In this document: piece after piece, positions 11,274-21,849 of the stretch | Layout of the letters: each line of letters starts with the position of its first letter | Position numbering within the stretch: the first letter of the stretch is position 1 | Assembly (NCBI GenBank): GCA_002189035.1 | Contig: NEEC01000014.1 | Location: 3,081,731 to 3,145,730, forward strand | DNA length: 64,000 nucleotides | Direction of reading: 5' to 3' | Source: Utricularia gibba | Taxonomy: Eukaryota; Streptophyta; Magnoliopsida; Lamiales; Lentibulariaceae | The notes under the pieces: generated by a model | Told to the model about the DNA's origin: nothing | Seen by the model: the letters and a program-made list of their open reading frames with translations, nothing else | Databases searched by the model: none | Program-made: the position numbers and the translations under genes

Positions 11274-11940
11274 ATGATGGCATCTGGGAGAGGACCTCCA
11301 ATATTTGATGGTTCTAAGTATGGAAGCTGGGTCAAAAAGATGTGTAGCTACCTTCGGGTCAGAAAGATTTGGGGTGTTGTCAAAAGGGAGATTCCGGCTA
11401 TTACAATAACAAGCAAATCCACATCAGAACAGCAAGAGGAAGCTGAGTATCTTCAACAGAGAAAAGATGAAACAATGGATGCCTTGTATCAAGCCATCTC
11501 TGAACATCTGTTTGATGATATTGCAGAGTGTCAATCAGCGAAAGAAATATGGGATACTCTCAAATCCCATTATAAAGGCGATGCCAAACTCAGAGAGATA
11601 TTATGCAAAAACAAGCTGGAGGACTTTGAGACCATACAAGTCTATTATGAACATACTATGAAGCTTGTGAAGTAGATTCGAGGATTAGGGGGAAAAACTT
11701 GAGGATCAAAAGGTGATTAGCAAGGCAATCATGAGCCTACTTGCAAGATTCGAGCCAAAGTTATGTGCACTTGAGACAGAAAGAAAAATCCTTGCCATTA
11801 TTGAAGGAAAGCTCCATCAGCTGTATCCTGAATATCGTGTTACACCAGAGCCAACATTTAGAGAGTTCATGATTGAGTTGCATAAAAAAGAGATTGGAAC
11901 TAAGAGATGGTTATGAAGTTGAGAAAACTTATGGTAAAGC
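11274..11940 (+). pseudogene. Copia gag (broken)
   Basis: The best start is the ATG pair in GCTATGATGGC; the frame then encodes a UBN2/copia-type capsid protein with 'PPIFDGSKY', 'WVKKM', 'IWGVV', 'LYQAISEHLFDDIAE', 'KEIWDTLKSHY' and 'KNKLEDFE'. It reads through the tryptophan codon that is a stop in the 45-kb copy. A 21-bp deletion removes the segment after 'KLEDFE', and the frame ends in a TAG at about 11,674. The remainder, with 'SKAIMSLLARFEPK', continues from 11,713 in another frame. No zinc knuckles remain because of the deletion. Confidence 0.75.
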
Positions 11941-11950
11941 TGCTCTCCTT

Positions 11951-12687
11951 AGAATCTTTGGTAGTCTGTGTTTTACTCATGTACCAGACCAAAAACGAGA
12001 AAAAGTTGATAAGAAATCTGTATCTGGTGTATTTATGGTTATAGCAACACTACCAAGGAATATAAAGTGTATATACCTGACTAGAAGAAATTTATCTTCA
12101 GCCATGATGTCTCTTTTGATGAAGGTGCAAGATATACTTTAATTGATGATTGCATTTCTCTGACTGATGCAGAAGGTCATAAAAGTCGTGGAAGGCATAG
12201 CACTCATGTGAAAGGAGACCTCTGGGCACATATGCCTCAAAACATCTTTTCCAGAAATTAAACAAACCAAGAAACTTCAGAACTCGTCCATGAAGATTCA
12301 AATCAAGTAAATGAACAGCATTTTGATGAGATTTTCCCACCTCTAGAGGAGGAGAAGGTCACAAATCAAGATGACTCATCCAATGAGAATTCAGAATCAA
12401 ACTCAGAACCCCTATATGAACAATCTCATTAGGCCAATGATCAACATTTCGATGGGAATTTCGAAATCCCAGAAGAGGAGAAAGGCACGAATGTAGAAGA
12501 CTCATCAATAGATGAATCTGATGGGGAGGAACCTGATACTGATGATGAAGATTATTACCCATCTGATTGTGATTGGCAAGGAAGGAAATGCAAAAACATC
12601 AGAGATTCAATAGATAATGAAGATAGTCGTGTTACTGACATTAGAAGAAGCAAAAAAAACAAGGCTCCTACACTAATTTTCTCCAAG
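11951..12687 (+). pseudogene. Copia integrase C-terminal part and linker
   Basis: After the deletion junction near 11,950 the sequence re-enters the element in the late integrase region ('FGSLCFTH', 'SVSGVF') and continues through the acidic linker that precedes RT (acidic 'DDEDYYPS' and 'RRSKKNKAP'). No catalytic residue of the integrase remains. Frame changes occur at least at about 12,030 and 12,260. Confidence 0.7.
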
Positions 12688-13468
12688 TTGAATGATGATG
12701 TCCAAGATGCTGTAGTTGACATTTTGGCTGGATTATTGACAGGAGATCCAACATCATTTGAATTGGCTGTACAAAATCCGAAATGGAATGAGGCCAGGAA
12801 GGAAGAAATGAATTATATACTTGAAAATGAAACATGGGAGTTAGTTGATAAACCCAAAGATAGGGATTTCAAACCTATTGACCTCAAGTGGTTATTCGAA
12901 ATCAAGATGAATGCAGATGGCTCTATCAACAAATATAAGGTTAGATTAGTAGCCAAGGGATATAATCAGATCAAAGGAATAAATTTTCATGAGATTTTTG
13001 CACCAGTAGCAAGATTTGACAAGATTAAAGTATTTCTTGCCATTTCAGCTGCTCATGGATGGAAAGTGTATCACATGGATGTGAAGACTGCGTTCTTGAA
13101 TGGTGTGTTAGAGGAGGTTGTTTTTGTTGAACAACCAAAGGGCTTCGAAGTGTCAGGTGATGAAGACAAAATATTGAAGCTAAAGAAATCTCTCTATGGG
13201 TTAAAGCAAGCTCCTAGAGCATGGAATGAACAAATGGATAACTTTCTCTCCAAGGTATTGGTTTCAAAAAAACATATAGTGATTACTCACTATACGTTAA
13301 AGGAAAGGGAGATGATCGTTTATTTGTTAGTGTATATGTGGATGATTTTATGATTACTTCAAGTGATGAAAGGAAGATTGAAGAATTCAAAGCCCTTGTC
13401 AAAAATGAATTCAAGATTAATGACCTTGGAATGATGTCCTACTATCTAGGCATGGAAATTTACCAACA
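12688..13468 (+). pseudogene. Copia reverse transcriptase (truncated)
   Basis: The 221-codon frame shows the copia RT order: 'NPKWNEARKEEMN', 'ENETWELVDKPKDR', 'LKWLFEIKMNADGS', 'VRLVAKGYNQ', 'FAPVARFD', 'MDVKTAFLNGVLEE', 'LKKSLYGLKQAPRAWNEQM'. A frameshift follows near 13,255. The active-site stretch reads VDDFM in another frame at about 13,335, so both catalytic aspartates are kept at sequence level. It stops at about 13,468, where unrelated DNA begins. Confidence 0.8.
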
Positions 13469-13995
13469 GTGTGAAGGTGAATACCCATCACCCATCACTA
13501 TCATCCATTAATGTATATGTTTATTTGTGACCCACCTCTCTACTTTTCCCATTCCACCAAGCAACCACTTTATTGTTATTTTCCTTATCTTGATCCTCAT
13601 CCCCTATCACTTAGTTGTCCCTACCATTCCATTTGAATATTCGCTTTGTTGATTGCCCATTCCTGAGTTTTCATCTGTTCTTACCTTGTGTCCATCCCTC
13701 CTATTTATCTACTGCAACAAGCAACCAACATAATTCAACCAATCCCGTTAGTCTCTATCTTGAGACAATTGACACTGCCACCTTCACCTAACCCCATCAT
13801 AACACCATAATCGATACCAATCAGGAAGTGATTAATTCTTGAGGTGTCATGAGGTCAAGCATGATGATTTTATGGACTGCATCAAGGACTTGAAGCTTCG
13901 GGATTGAGTGGTAAACCTTGTGTGTGTTTCTTTTTTCTTTCACTATATTCTTTTTTCTTTCTTTTGCTGCTTGTTTCTTTTGTCTTCTGTTTAGA
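13469..13995. other. Non-coding, possible gypsy leader
   Basis: No gene is seen. The T- and C-rich stretch from 13,920 to 13,990 lies directly upstream of a gypsy gag start and may be its 5' leader. The part before 13,800 has no match within the window. Confidence 0.4.
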
Positions 13996-14215
13996 ATGTC
14001 AAACTCAAGAAGTGAGCATGACAAGGATGACTCACCAGATGAGAAGTTAACTTTGAGAGCTATATAACAGGAATTCGCAAGATTGCATCGCATTCTGGAA
14101 AATATAAATGTCAGGCTTGATGAACATCAAAACTCTCTACAAAATGTTGCAAAAGCCCAAGGACGAGATAATTATGCTGCCAGAAAGGTTCGAGGTGTTC
14201 AAACTGTTAGTGTAT
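13996..14215 (+). pseudogene. Chromovirus-like gypsy gag N-terminus
   Basis: The frame starts MSNSRSEHDKDD, has an in-frame TAA after about 23 codons, and continues 'QEFARLHRILENINVRLDEH' as an amphipathic, probably coiled-coil segment. The gag start at 57,530 has the same layout (MWSSNN, then 'REFKRLQRCMEQIRIKLEEH'), so the two are related. The capsid domain is missing: the element is cut at about 14,215. Confidence 0.55.
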
Positions 14216-14242
14216 GTGTTCTAGAGACAATCAACTCATTGG

Positions 14243-15200
14243 CAAATTTATATCATTGATAAAATCTTCTACTTGATATATGTGCTATAGAAATTATGAT
14301 GAGATCATAATGTGAGATTCTTCAAGCACTCATGATCAAGTTAAAATTTCCTGGCTAGAGTATTTTTGAAATGATGATATCACAAATACGGATAAGCTTG
14401 CACACATTGAGTTCCCTAAACAGTTTGGGCAATGGTTCTCACAATTGATGTAATGAGATTACTAGAACCTATGTATGGGTGTCGATTAGAGAATCGATTC
14501 ACTGGATAACTCATCTTCGAGATGCTACTATGGGAAGCTAACCAAGTGTCAGTAGCAAGATCTCGAATATGACAGCCGTGCAAGTAAGCTTAGACTTGAA
14601 GTCAACAAAGTTATCTTGATCTTAAGCTCACATTGTCGCTTATTACTAATGGGAGTCTAACCATGACTTGCCTAGTATGGATGAGTAGAGATGTGACTCC
14701 TTAAAGTTGGAGATAGTTGATTGATCAATAAAGGATTCATCACTCAAGTTAGCGATGAGATCATATCTCAAGTAATTGCATCAAAGCCTAACAATAAGTC
14801 CTGGGCCCAGGGTAACGACACTTGAATTCTTTGAGTAGGTCATTGAGTGTTAGTGCTTGAATGCAATTATAAGTTCAATACATCAGCAAGACACACCCAT
14901 GTTTTGGTATCGAATGAGATATAAGTATGATGAAAGTTGTTCATTGCATGGTGGCTGGTCATGGAAAGGCTCAATCAATTCACCTGATTATTCTCTAATC
15001 TTGAGGATCATGATATGTTGCTAGACATCACTCATGATCGATAATGAAGGATTTGATTAATTAAGAGTTAATTAATAAATCCATTATTACGGCCTTGATT
15101 GAAGAAGCGCATAAGGTCACACACAGTAGTAGAATCACTCATCGATATAAAATAGAATGATACAATTACATGAGAGGTAATTGGTAAAGTGGATAAATTA
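14243..15200 (+). repeat. LTR-like dispersed repeat, copy B
   Basis: Direct repeat of 4,511-5,264. It contains a 175-bp block (about 14,508-14,682) absent from copy A; that block is bounded on both sides by GGAT. No coding potential. The sequence just upstream (TGTTCTAGAGACAATCA) and the composition suggest a copia-type LTR, but the ends are not defined. Bases 15,201-15,303 after it carry nothing I recognise. Confidence 0.5.
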
Positions 15201-15303
15201 AATAGAGAGCTAGTTGACAACAGAAGTTGGGGAATTGAACCAAAAAGGAAGCCTATTGTCGCAAGCCAATCCCAACTCTGAAGGAGGATAAAATATCAGC
15301 ACA

Positions 15304-16104
15304 ATGACACTGAGGAATGGGAAAAAAAAGCGTTGTAGGGAATTATTCCAATCTCATGACATAGAAATAGGAATTGTTGCTTTCACATTGAAGTTATGGA
15401 AGCACTATCTACATGGGGTGAAGTCATGTGTTTTAAGAGTTGGAAATACTTGTTTACTCAAAAGAAGAGAACATGAGTCTAAGGAAATGGATTGAAACGA
15501 TCAGGCAAGGCTGCTTGCGTGCACGATGACAGCAAATTAAAGAACCTCGAAGTTAGAACCTTACGACACATTGGCTAAAACGACAAGTACAAGGACACGA
15601 AGAATGCAGAAACTTGGTGTCCTGAGCGTTGGTCATTTGAGATGTGAAAAGATAGGTTAGTTGATCCTAACTCAATTGGAGTGAAGCAAAAGATCTTATA
15701 TGAACCAAATGTACAACCGTTTGTCAACAAAATGAATGATGACTTGAGAGCAAGCTGGTGCAACATCCCAAAGCATTAAAGAAGAAAAATACCTAAGTCC
15801 TAGAGGGAAGCAACAAGCAAGGAGATTCCCGAATGAAAGTTTGATCATATCACAATGCACCTCATAGTGGGAATACCATGAAGAATCATGAAGAGCCATG
15901 CTATTAGGGTTAATCTAGGCAGATTGACCAAAGTTTCACATCACATTTTCCTGCAGTAGGACAACATGAAACCATCAACAAGCTCGCTCAGGTGCAATGA
16001 GATCCAAAAGCAATTGCATGGAGGGCAAAACGATTTTCATTGACATTTTTTCAGTTTTTTGCCAAAAGCAATGAGATCCGGAATGGAAAGAGTTCTTCCG
16101 TGTT
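15304..16104 (+). pseudogene. Gypsy RNase H to integrase relic
   Basis: The first frame has 'HDIEIGIVAFTLKLWKHYLHGVK', the RNase H/connection signature of plant gypsy (usual form 'HDLE...ALKLWRHYLYG'). It is followed by decayed sequence matching the tether and integrase start, including the 'FDHI' region near 15,840 that is shared with 4,190. Multiple stops are present. The copy is followed directly by a partial LTR. Its partner in the right arm is 63,249-64,000. Confidence 0.65.
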
Positions 16105-17023
16105 TTTTTAACCATTTTCTCCTTGTTTGTTCTTCGTTGCGTCAAGAGTGTAGAAGACCACGTCCTTTTCTTGTTTAATTTGGTACTTCAAACTCCGTTT
16201 AGAGTCCTTGAAATCATTTCTGGATGCCTCAACCATTCCGCTTATGGGCAAGGCACCCTGTTGTTTGCTTCCCAAATGAGTTTTACCCTATAGATGCGTA
16301 GGGAACATTCATGGTTCCCTCCGTACGTGCTATGTGAACATGTGTTCGAAATTGGAGACGGGTTTTGACCCACGCCAGTAGCAACGAGGTTTTAGCCATG
16401 GGATTCATGACTAAAAATGAAAGACGTGCGGGAGGCATCCTCATGGGCTTAGCCACGCAAAAAGGGCAAGGAAAACATGTTTGTCCATGATAGGGTGTGC
16501 GTTTGGAGGTGGTGGTGACTTCGTTGGTCTTCGGATCACCACTCATGAACTTCGAAAGCACATGACCAAAATGCTAAGACACGGAGGCGATGGCTAGGTC
16601 AATGGATTTCATCGAAGATATGCACTATGGGACTCACTTTGTGGTTATGTGCTTGTTCCTTGGTTTTTATCCTCCGTACCTCTTTATTTTCTTCTTACCC
16701 TAATCGTAGTAGGATGACCACTATATTGTTTACGCTTCTTCCAGGAGAATAGTTGAAGGTGTGGTGATCAACCGAAGTAGGAGTTTGGGCTGTAACAAGT
16801 TGTGCAGGGGTCTTCGAAACGCTGTACAAACGACAACAATGTCACGAGATATATGCTATGTAGGTGAAACGTAGTTCCTTTTGGTATGAGTTCATGGATA
16901 TGTAACCAACATAATGACATTTTACCACGTTGTATTAGAGTTGCGTTACCCTTCATCCTAGCGTTCATTAAGGCTTGGCATTCGTATCTCATGCGTCATG
17001 GTCCCTGGTCATGGGTCATGACA
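16105..17023 (+). repeat. Partial gypsy LTR ending TCATGACA
   Basis: The block aligns with the 3' two-thirds of the solo LTR 17,303-18,714, e.g. the CCATGGGATTCATG motif and 'CTATGTGAAC'. It ends CATGGGTCATGACA. The first ~450 bp of the LTR are missing. It is diverged from the solo LTR, so the two represent separate insertions or subfamilies. Confidence 0.6.
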
Positions 17024-17297
17024 ACTTCAAGCTCTCGGTTTGCTGTCGACATGCGAACATCAGAACAGGATATCCGTTCGTACGCTGAGAACGATTTTCA
17101 TGAACTCTATTCGCACCCCTCGGCTGTGGTGCACTGTGTGCTCGTTTTCGGAATGTTAGTGGGCATAATTTGATGAAATCAATGGGAACCTTGAGTTGTA
17201 TACGCATTGAAAATCATCTTATGAGCTGAACGCAATTGCAGGCATGCAGCACGCAGCACATGAGCAGTTCACATGCCTGAGGCATAGGGAGGTATAT
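17024..17297 (+). other. Gypsy internal segment, unclassified
   Basis: This stretch follows an LTR end, resumes after the solo LTR at 18,720, and recurs at 42,475-42,735 where both parts are contiguous. By position it is a leader or gag region of a gypsy, but no protein motif is recognisable. Partner: 62,061-62,334. Confidence 0.45.
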
Positions 17298-17302
17298 GTA
17301 CT

Positions 17303-18714
17303 TGTTATGGTCTGTGACATCCAATGCTGGGGTTTAGCATATTACCTCTCTAATGATCATGGTTATGTATGAAATCAATAAGGGATGGGGCCCACACCGG
17401 TATGGGGGTTGTTTTTATTAACCAATGAAGATGAAGCAAGTGCTATCTAAAGGAAGGACCACATGGCAACCTCAGGATAGAGGGTATGCTGACTCATGGA
17501 GTCTCTTAAGTTCTGGAGGATATAGTTGCTTTGAGTTGTTGAGGAGATACCTTAGGAAGTAGAGTTGTGGAAGGAAGGGGGTGTTAGAGCTAAAGAGGAA
17601 GGAATTTCGTGGAATTAGCCATAAGAAAGGGATTACTTCTGTAGGAAGGTAAGTGGGATGAGTGCTACTGTTTTTAGAAGCATGTCTTGATGCTTCTCTG
17701 GAACATATGCGATTAATTGCCTATGTGTTGTTATATGTTGTCTTAGAAAGATTTCTTTCATGTTTTCATTAACCCGTTTTTCTTCCCTGTTCTTCTTTGT
17801 GTGAAAAGTCCAGCAGGGCACGTCCTTCTGATCTTAATGCTTCAAATCTATTTAGAGTCCCTAAAATTCTTCTTTCAGAACCTAATTTGTTATTTTCCAA
17901 GGATTAGGTGCCCTTGTTGGTCAGTTTCCAAACGGGTATTCCCTTTTGAAGTGTATAGAGTGCTCAATGTTTTTCCCTACGTGCTATGTGAACTTATGAT
18001 AGGAAATGGAGAGGAGTGTGGACCCACGCTCCTAGCAACATGGTTTTAACCATGGGATTCATGGCTAAATATGTCAGACATGTCTGAGGCATCCCTATGG
18101 GGTAAGCCAGAAAAGAAAGGCCAGGGAACACGTTATATGCATGCTATGGTCTGAGTTTAGAGGTGGTGTTCGGTTGGTGGCTCTTCTGAACACTACTAAA
18201 GGACTTAGGCAATACATGGCCCATTTCCTAAGATCTGGAGGTGATGCCTAAGTTGAAGGGTCAAGGGGATTGGGCAAAGATAGAGAATGGGACTCACTAC
18301 ATGGATATGTGCTTGGCTTTGAGATTTTATGCTCAAACACTCTTTCTTCACTTCATGCACGTTTATCTTTTACCAAACTTCAGTAGCATGACCACTTCAT
18401 GTTTTAACTTGTTCCAGGTGTAGAGGGGAATGGCTGAAGGTCTGGTGGTCAACCAAACTAGAGGTTTTCCCATAGAAGTTGTGGCATGTCGTGAACAGCT
18501 GTTGAAACCTTAGCTATGTTGTGAGGAATGTGCTAAGTAGGCTGGACATAGTTCCTTTTGCATGTTTGAACGGTTGCGAGTTAATATATATGTAGCCAAC
18601 TTAATGTTATTTCTCCATGCTACAAAAGGGGTTAAGTAGCCTTGAGTCCTAACGTTTGATGGGGTTTGGCAGTCATGTCTCATGCCTCTTGGGCCCTAGG
18701 CATGGGTCCTGACA
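17303..18714 (+). repeat. Gypsy solo LTR with target duplication GTACT
   Basis: The block begins TGTTATGG, ends CCTGACA, and is flanked by GTACT at 17,298-17,302 and 18,715-18,719. It is 1,412 bp and contains no pol sequence, so it is a solo LTR left by LTR-LTR recombination. The related copy at 42,720-42,750 lacks it and shows the unoccupied site. The partner in the right arm is 60,659-62,055. Confidence 0.8.
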
Positions 18715-18719
18715 GTACT

Positions 18720-19019
18720 GAATTTGAGGAGGCTTAGGGGCATGATCCTCTCAAGATTTCGAGGGTGGCCACAACAACACGGAAAACATTGGAGACGAGA
18801 AGGAATTCAAGAGGTTTAGAGGCGTTCTAGAGTGTCCTACGAGTCTTGGGGCTAGAGTGACCGTTGATAACCACATGATCCATTATTGGTGCTACGGCGT
18901 TTCGATCGTTGGAGTTAAGTTTAGGTTATCATGTGCAAAGCGTAAGACACAGAGGACATTCCGAAAACGTCATCTAGGACGAGACATGTTCACTATGGGT
19001 CCACGCTGATTCCCTTTGG
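18720..19019 (+). other. Gypsy internal segment upstream of RT
   Basis: This matches 42,740-42,960. It lies where the N-terminal RT would be expected, but no motif is legible. Partner: 60,353-60,653. Confidence 0.4.
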
Positions 19020-20054
19020 ATCAACAAACGCCCTGTTGTATTCATGGGGTTAAGGACAAGTGTGCTTGTTGCTTCTGTGGATGACTCTGTGATTGTGTTC
19101 ATATATGCTATTCTGATTTATCCCCGGGATGAGGAGCAGCATGGGCAGCTTCTTGGAGCCGGTTTGCAGCGTTTGCGGGGCTGTCAGTTGTACGGCAAGT
19201 TCAGTAAAGATGATTTCCCGGTTTTCAAGTTCCTCGTCTCATGGACACAAAGCGTCAACAGAAGGCGCCACGGTGGATTCGAACAAATACAGTGGCGGCG
19301 GTGTCCCCTCAAGCTGAAAGTGCACAGGGGGTTTCGAGGTTGGTTGCAAACGGCAGGTTGCTATCGGAAGTTTCTTAAAGGACATTCAGGGATTGCAGTA
19401 CTCCTTCCGTGAGTGGACGAAGAAAGGAGCGAAACACTTATGGCCCGAGATTTGTGAGCGCAGTTTTCATTCCCCTAGACACCCTTACACAACCTACGAT
19501 GGGAGGGAATATCGGTAGTCATAGTGATGCATCTCAGGATGTGCTTGATGCAGCAAGAAGGCATTAGACCATCCGGCTCTAGGAAGCCAAATCCTCATGA
19601 ATAAAGTTACCCTACTCATGACGTGGAAATAGCGGTTGTTGCTTTCGCATGTTCGTTACGGAAGCACTGCCTGCATTGGGTGAAGTCGAGTGTGAAAAGA
19701 GTCACAAGTACTCGTTCACTCAAAAGGAAAAGAACACGAGGCTAATGAGATGGATTGAAGTGCTCAGGGAGGACGACCTGGTAGTCAAACACCACTCCGG
19801 TAGGGTAGCTAAGGTCGTGGATGGTGTAAAGTAGGAAGAACCCATGAAGGCATGGCCGCTTGTGCGCAGGACAGCGGATCTCTAATTAGAGGTGGTGCAA
19901 GATAGATGGCGATGCGAGGCTACTGGCACACTGAAGAAGCGCAAAGTGAAAACCCTTTACGACACACTGGCTGAAACAACAATTACAAGGACGCGAATAA
20001 TGCAAACAATGGATGCTCCGGGCGTTGGTCGTTTCAGGTGTGATCAGATAGGTT
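19020..20054 (+). pseudogene. Gypsy RT, RNase H and tether relic
   Basis: The 19,044-19,412 frame gives the gypsy RT palm in order: 'FMGL' (usual FMDLM), then 'VIVFIYAILIYPRDEEQH' (usual VVVFIDDILIYS..EEEH), then 'LYGKFSKDDF' (usual LYAKFSKCEF) and 'SWTQSVN'. The catalytic DD of the YxDD box is replaced by YA. 'AGCYRKFLK' matches the usual 'AGYYRRFVK'. RNase H follows at 19,621-19,834 with 'HDVEIAVVAFA', then 'MRWIEVLREDDLVVKHHSGR'. Many stops. Partner: 59,325-60,352; sister copies at 41,411 and 42,960. Confidence 0.75.
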
Positions 20055-20198
20055 AGTCCAAGATGCTGTAGCTGATCTTTTGGCTGAATTATTGACAGGA
20101 GATCCAACATCATTTGAAATGGCTGTAAAAAATCCGAAATGGAGAGAGGCCATGAAGGAAGAAATGAATTCTACTTGAAAATGAAACATGAGAGTTAG
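20055..20198 (+). pseudogene. Copia RT N-terminal fragment
   Basis: A 144-bp piece matching 47,881-48,020 ('QDA', 'DPTSFEMAV', 'NPKWREAMKEEMN'). It is joined directly to gypsy tether sequence on the left and a tandem repeat on the right. A small deletion near 20,172 breaks the frame. Partner: 59,181-59,324. Confidence 0.75.
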
Positions 20199-20305
20199 AT
20201 GTTCTCGTATGTTGCCTTGCCGGCAATTATTGTGACAGCATGTGATTGCGAGATGTTCTCGTATGTAGCCTTGCTGGCGATCATCATAATAGCATGTGAT
20301 GCACG
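20198..20305 (+). repeat. Two-copy 54-bp tandem repeat
   Basis: GATGTTCTCGTATGTTGCC at 20,198 recurs as GATGTTCTCGTATGTAGCC at 20,252, each running to AGCATGTGAT. The two units differ at roughly ten positions. Mirrored at about 59,074-59,181. Confidence 0.65.
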
Positions 20306-21128
20306 AAATCTGGTTATTTTGGATTGTTTTGCTGCCTTAGGATGCACGAAATTTTATTCATGATTGATGCTTTCGAGAATCATATCTTACGTGTATATGC
20401 GCAGCATGATGATGCTTTATATGTGTGTAGTCGTGGGGCATGATGGCCTTTGCACGAATTTTGATTATGATGATCATATTGGTGAATTATCGATGCATAT
20501 GATGTTTGATAATTTATTTCTGACCAAGGCATCTAGGGTCAATTAGGATTTTCGAGCTTTATGTATGAAAATCGAGGGAAATGATGCGTTATGAACGAAA
20601 GGGCAAGGGTTGTCAGGATTCCTATCTGATAGGATATCGATATCTATAGTGCAAGTGTTGCCTATGGAAAAATCCCCTATCAAATAACTAAGCTTATTCC
20701 TTCCACTGACATAAGGAGAGGAATCAAATAACTAAGCTTAGTGAATCAAATAACTAAGATTCACGGTGGGTTGGCTTAACTAATTTTATCAACTTGTTGA
20801 CTAAAGCCAAGGTTGGTAAAATTGGAGGAAAGGTTGAGGTAAATAGTTTTTACATCAAGAGTTGATGACTCAATAATACAGTGGTTGTATCATAGATACA
20901 ATTGGCATGACTACCTGTTTCATTCATTAAAGCTTGTTGGCTACAGGCAAGGTGGAGATGAATGAAATGGGACACTGTCTCACTAAGAAAATGTGATTTT
21001 CTCATTTTGTCAGTAAGGGGCTGCCATCTCGAAAAACATAGTGGGAGTATATCACATTTAATAAAGACCAGTTAGATGTGATTTAAGGAACACTACATGA
21101 TGTGTTTGTTTTCTCTTCTTCCAGCGTA
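20306..21128 (+). other. Leader-like non-coding sequence before copia gag
   Basis: No protein match. The block from 20,690 to 21,060 contains the short direct repeat AATCAAATAACTAAG (near 20,690, 20,722 and 20,745) and leads into a copia gag start at 21,129. It is probably LTR plus 5' leader of a second copia family, but I cannot place its LTR ends. Mirrored at 58,251-59,073. Confidence 0.4.
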
Positions 21129-21228
21129 AATTTGAGATCCATTCTAGAGTCCAATAAGTTGGTTGGCTCGAATTTTACTGATTGGCACCGCAATTTGAGA
21201 ATTGTTCTCAAGTACGAATTGGTTCTTC
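21129..21228 (+). pseudogene. Copia gag N-terminal fragment (second family)
   Basis: The frame reads 'SILESNKLVGSNFTDWHRN' and 'LRIVLKYELVL', the N-terminal pattern of copia gag polyproteins. It breaks off at the junction with a gypsy gag on the opposite strand. Only about 33 codons survive. Partner: 58,151-58,250. Confidence 0.7.
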
Positions 21229-21849
21229 ATCATTTTGTCTTCTGTTGAGTACTATTTTATCCCACCAAGTTATGGCATAATCTGTAAACTCAACAACAGC
21301 AAGCTTGATCTTCTTGGCTTCAGAATAGTTGTGGCAATCAAACACGTGCTCCACACGAGTCTCCCACTCCAAGTTGGCATTTGGATCGTTTTTCCCTTGA
21401 AAAGGAAGGTGTTTCATCTTGATGTTATCAAATTCTTTGTATTCAGTGTGTGTCTACCCCTTAGTCTTTCATCATATCTTGCATCATGATTTGACCTCCA
21501 ATTTCTTTGATATCTTCATTCTATATCATCACCTCCAGATGAATCATACTCATCAAGGTTGTTTTTATCATATCTTGCATCGTGATTTGTTTTTATTATT
21601 TCTCCTTAGTTTTTATTATTTCTTTGATATCTTCGTTCTATGGTGTGTTGGAATTCTTGTTCTACCATTGGAGATACTGTCCTCTCCTTGCTTTTTGATG
21701 TTCTTGAGAGATTCATCATGTTCCTCTAGTTTGATGCGGATTTGCTCCATGCATCTCTGCAATCTCTTAAACTCTCTTTGCATTGCAGTGAATAAGAAAC
21801 GAGCATCCATAGCATTTGATTCTTCTGTAGGGTTATTAGAGCTCCACAT
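21208..21849 (-). pseudogene. Chromovirus-like gypsy gag
   Basis: The minus strand carries the gag N-terminus (21,616-21,849, MWSSNN then a predicted coiled coil 'REFKRLQRCMEQIRIKLEEH') and the start of the capsid domain (21,208-21,417) with 'LPFQGKNDPN', 'LEWETRVEHVFDCHNYSE', 'LAVVEFTDYAITWWDKIV' and 'LNRRQN'. These are hallmark words of the Retrotrans_gag domain in plant chromoviruses. The stretch between is frame-broken and holds a duplicated TCATATCTTGCATC motif. The gene is cut at 21,208. Partner: 57,530-58,171. Confidence 0.75.

Larger units (their letters stand above)
10832..13468 (+). mobile_element. Ty1/copia element, 3'-truncated and internally deleted
   Basis: The element has a 5' LTR, PBS, gag, part of integrase and most of RT, then stops abruptly at about 13,468 in the RT segment after 'YLGMEI'. 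RNase H and the 3' LTR are lost. Compared with the full copy at 44,454-50,433 it lacks about 1.55 kb from the end of gag to the late integrase. It lacks the 603-bp solo LTR, so it shows the empty site for that insertion. Confidence 0.85.
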
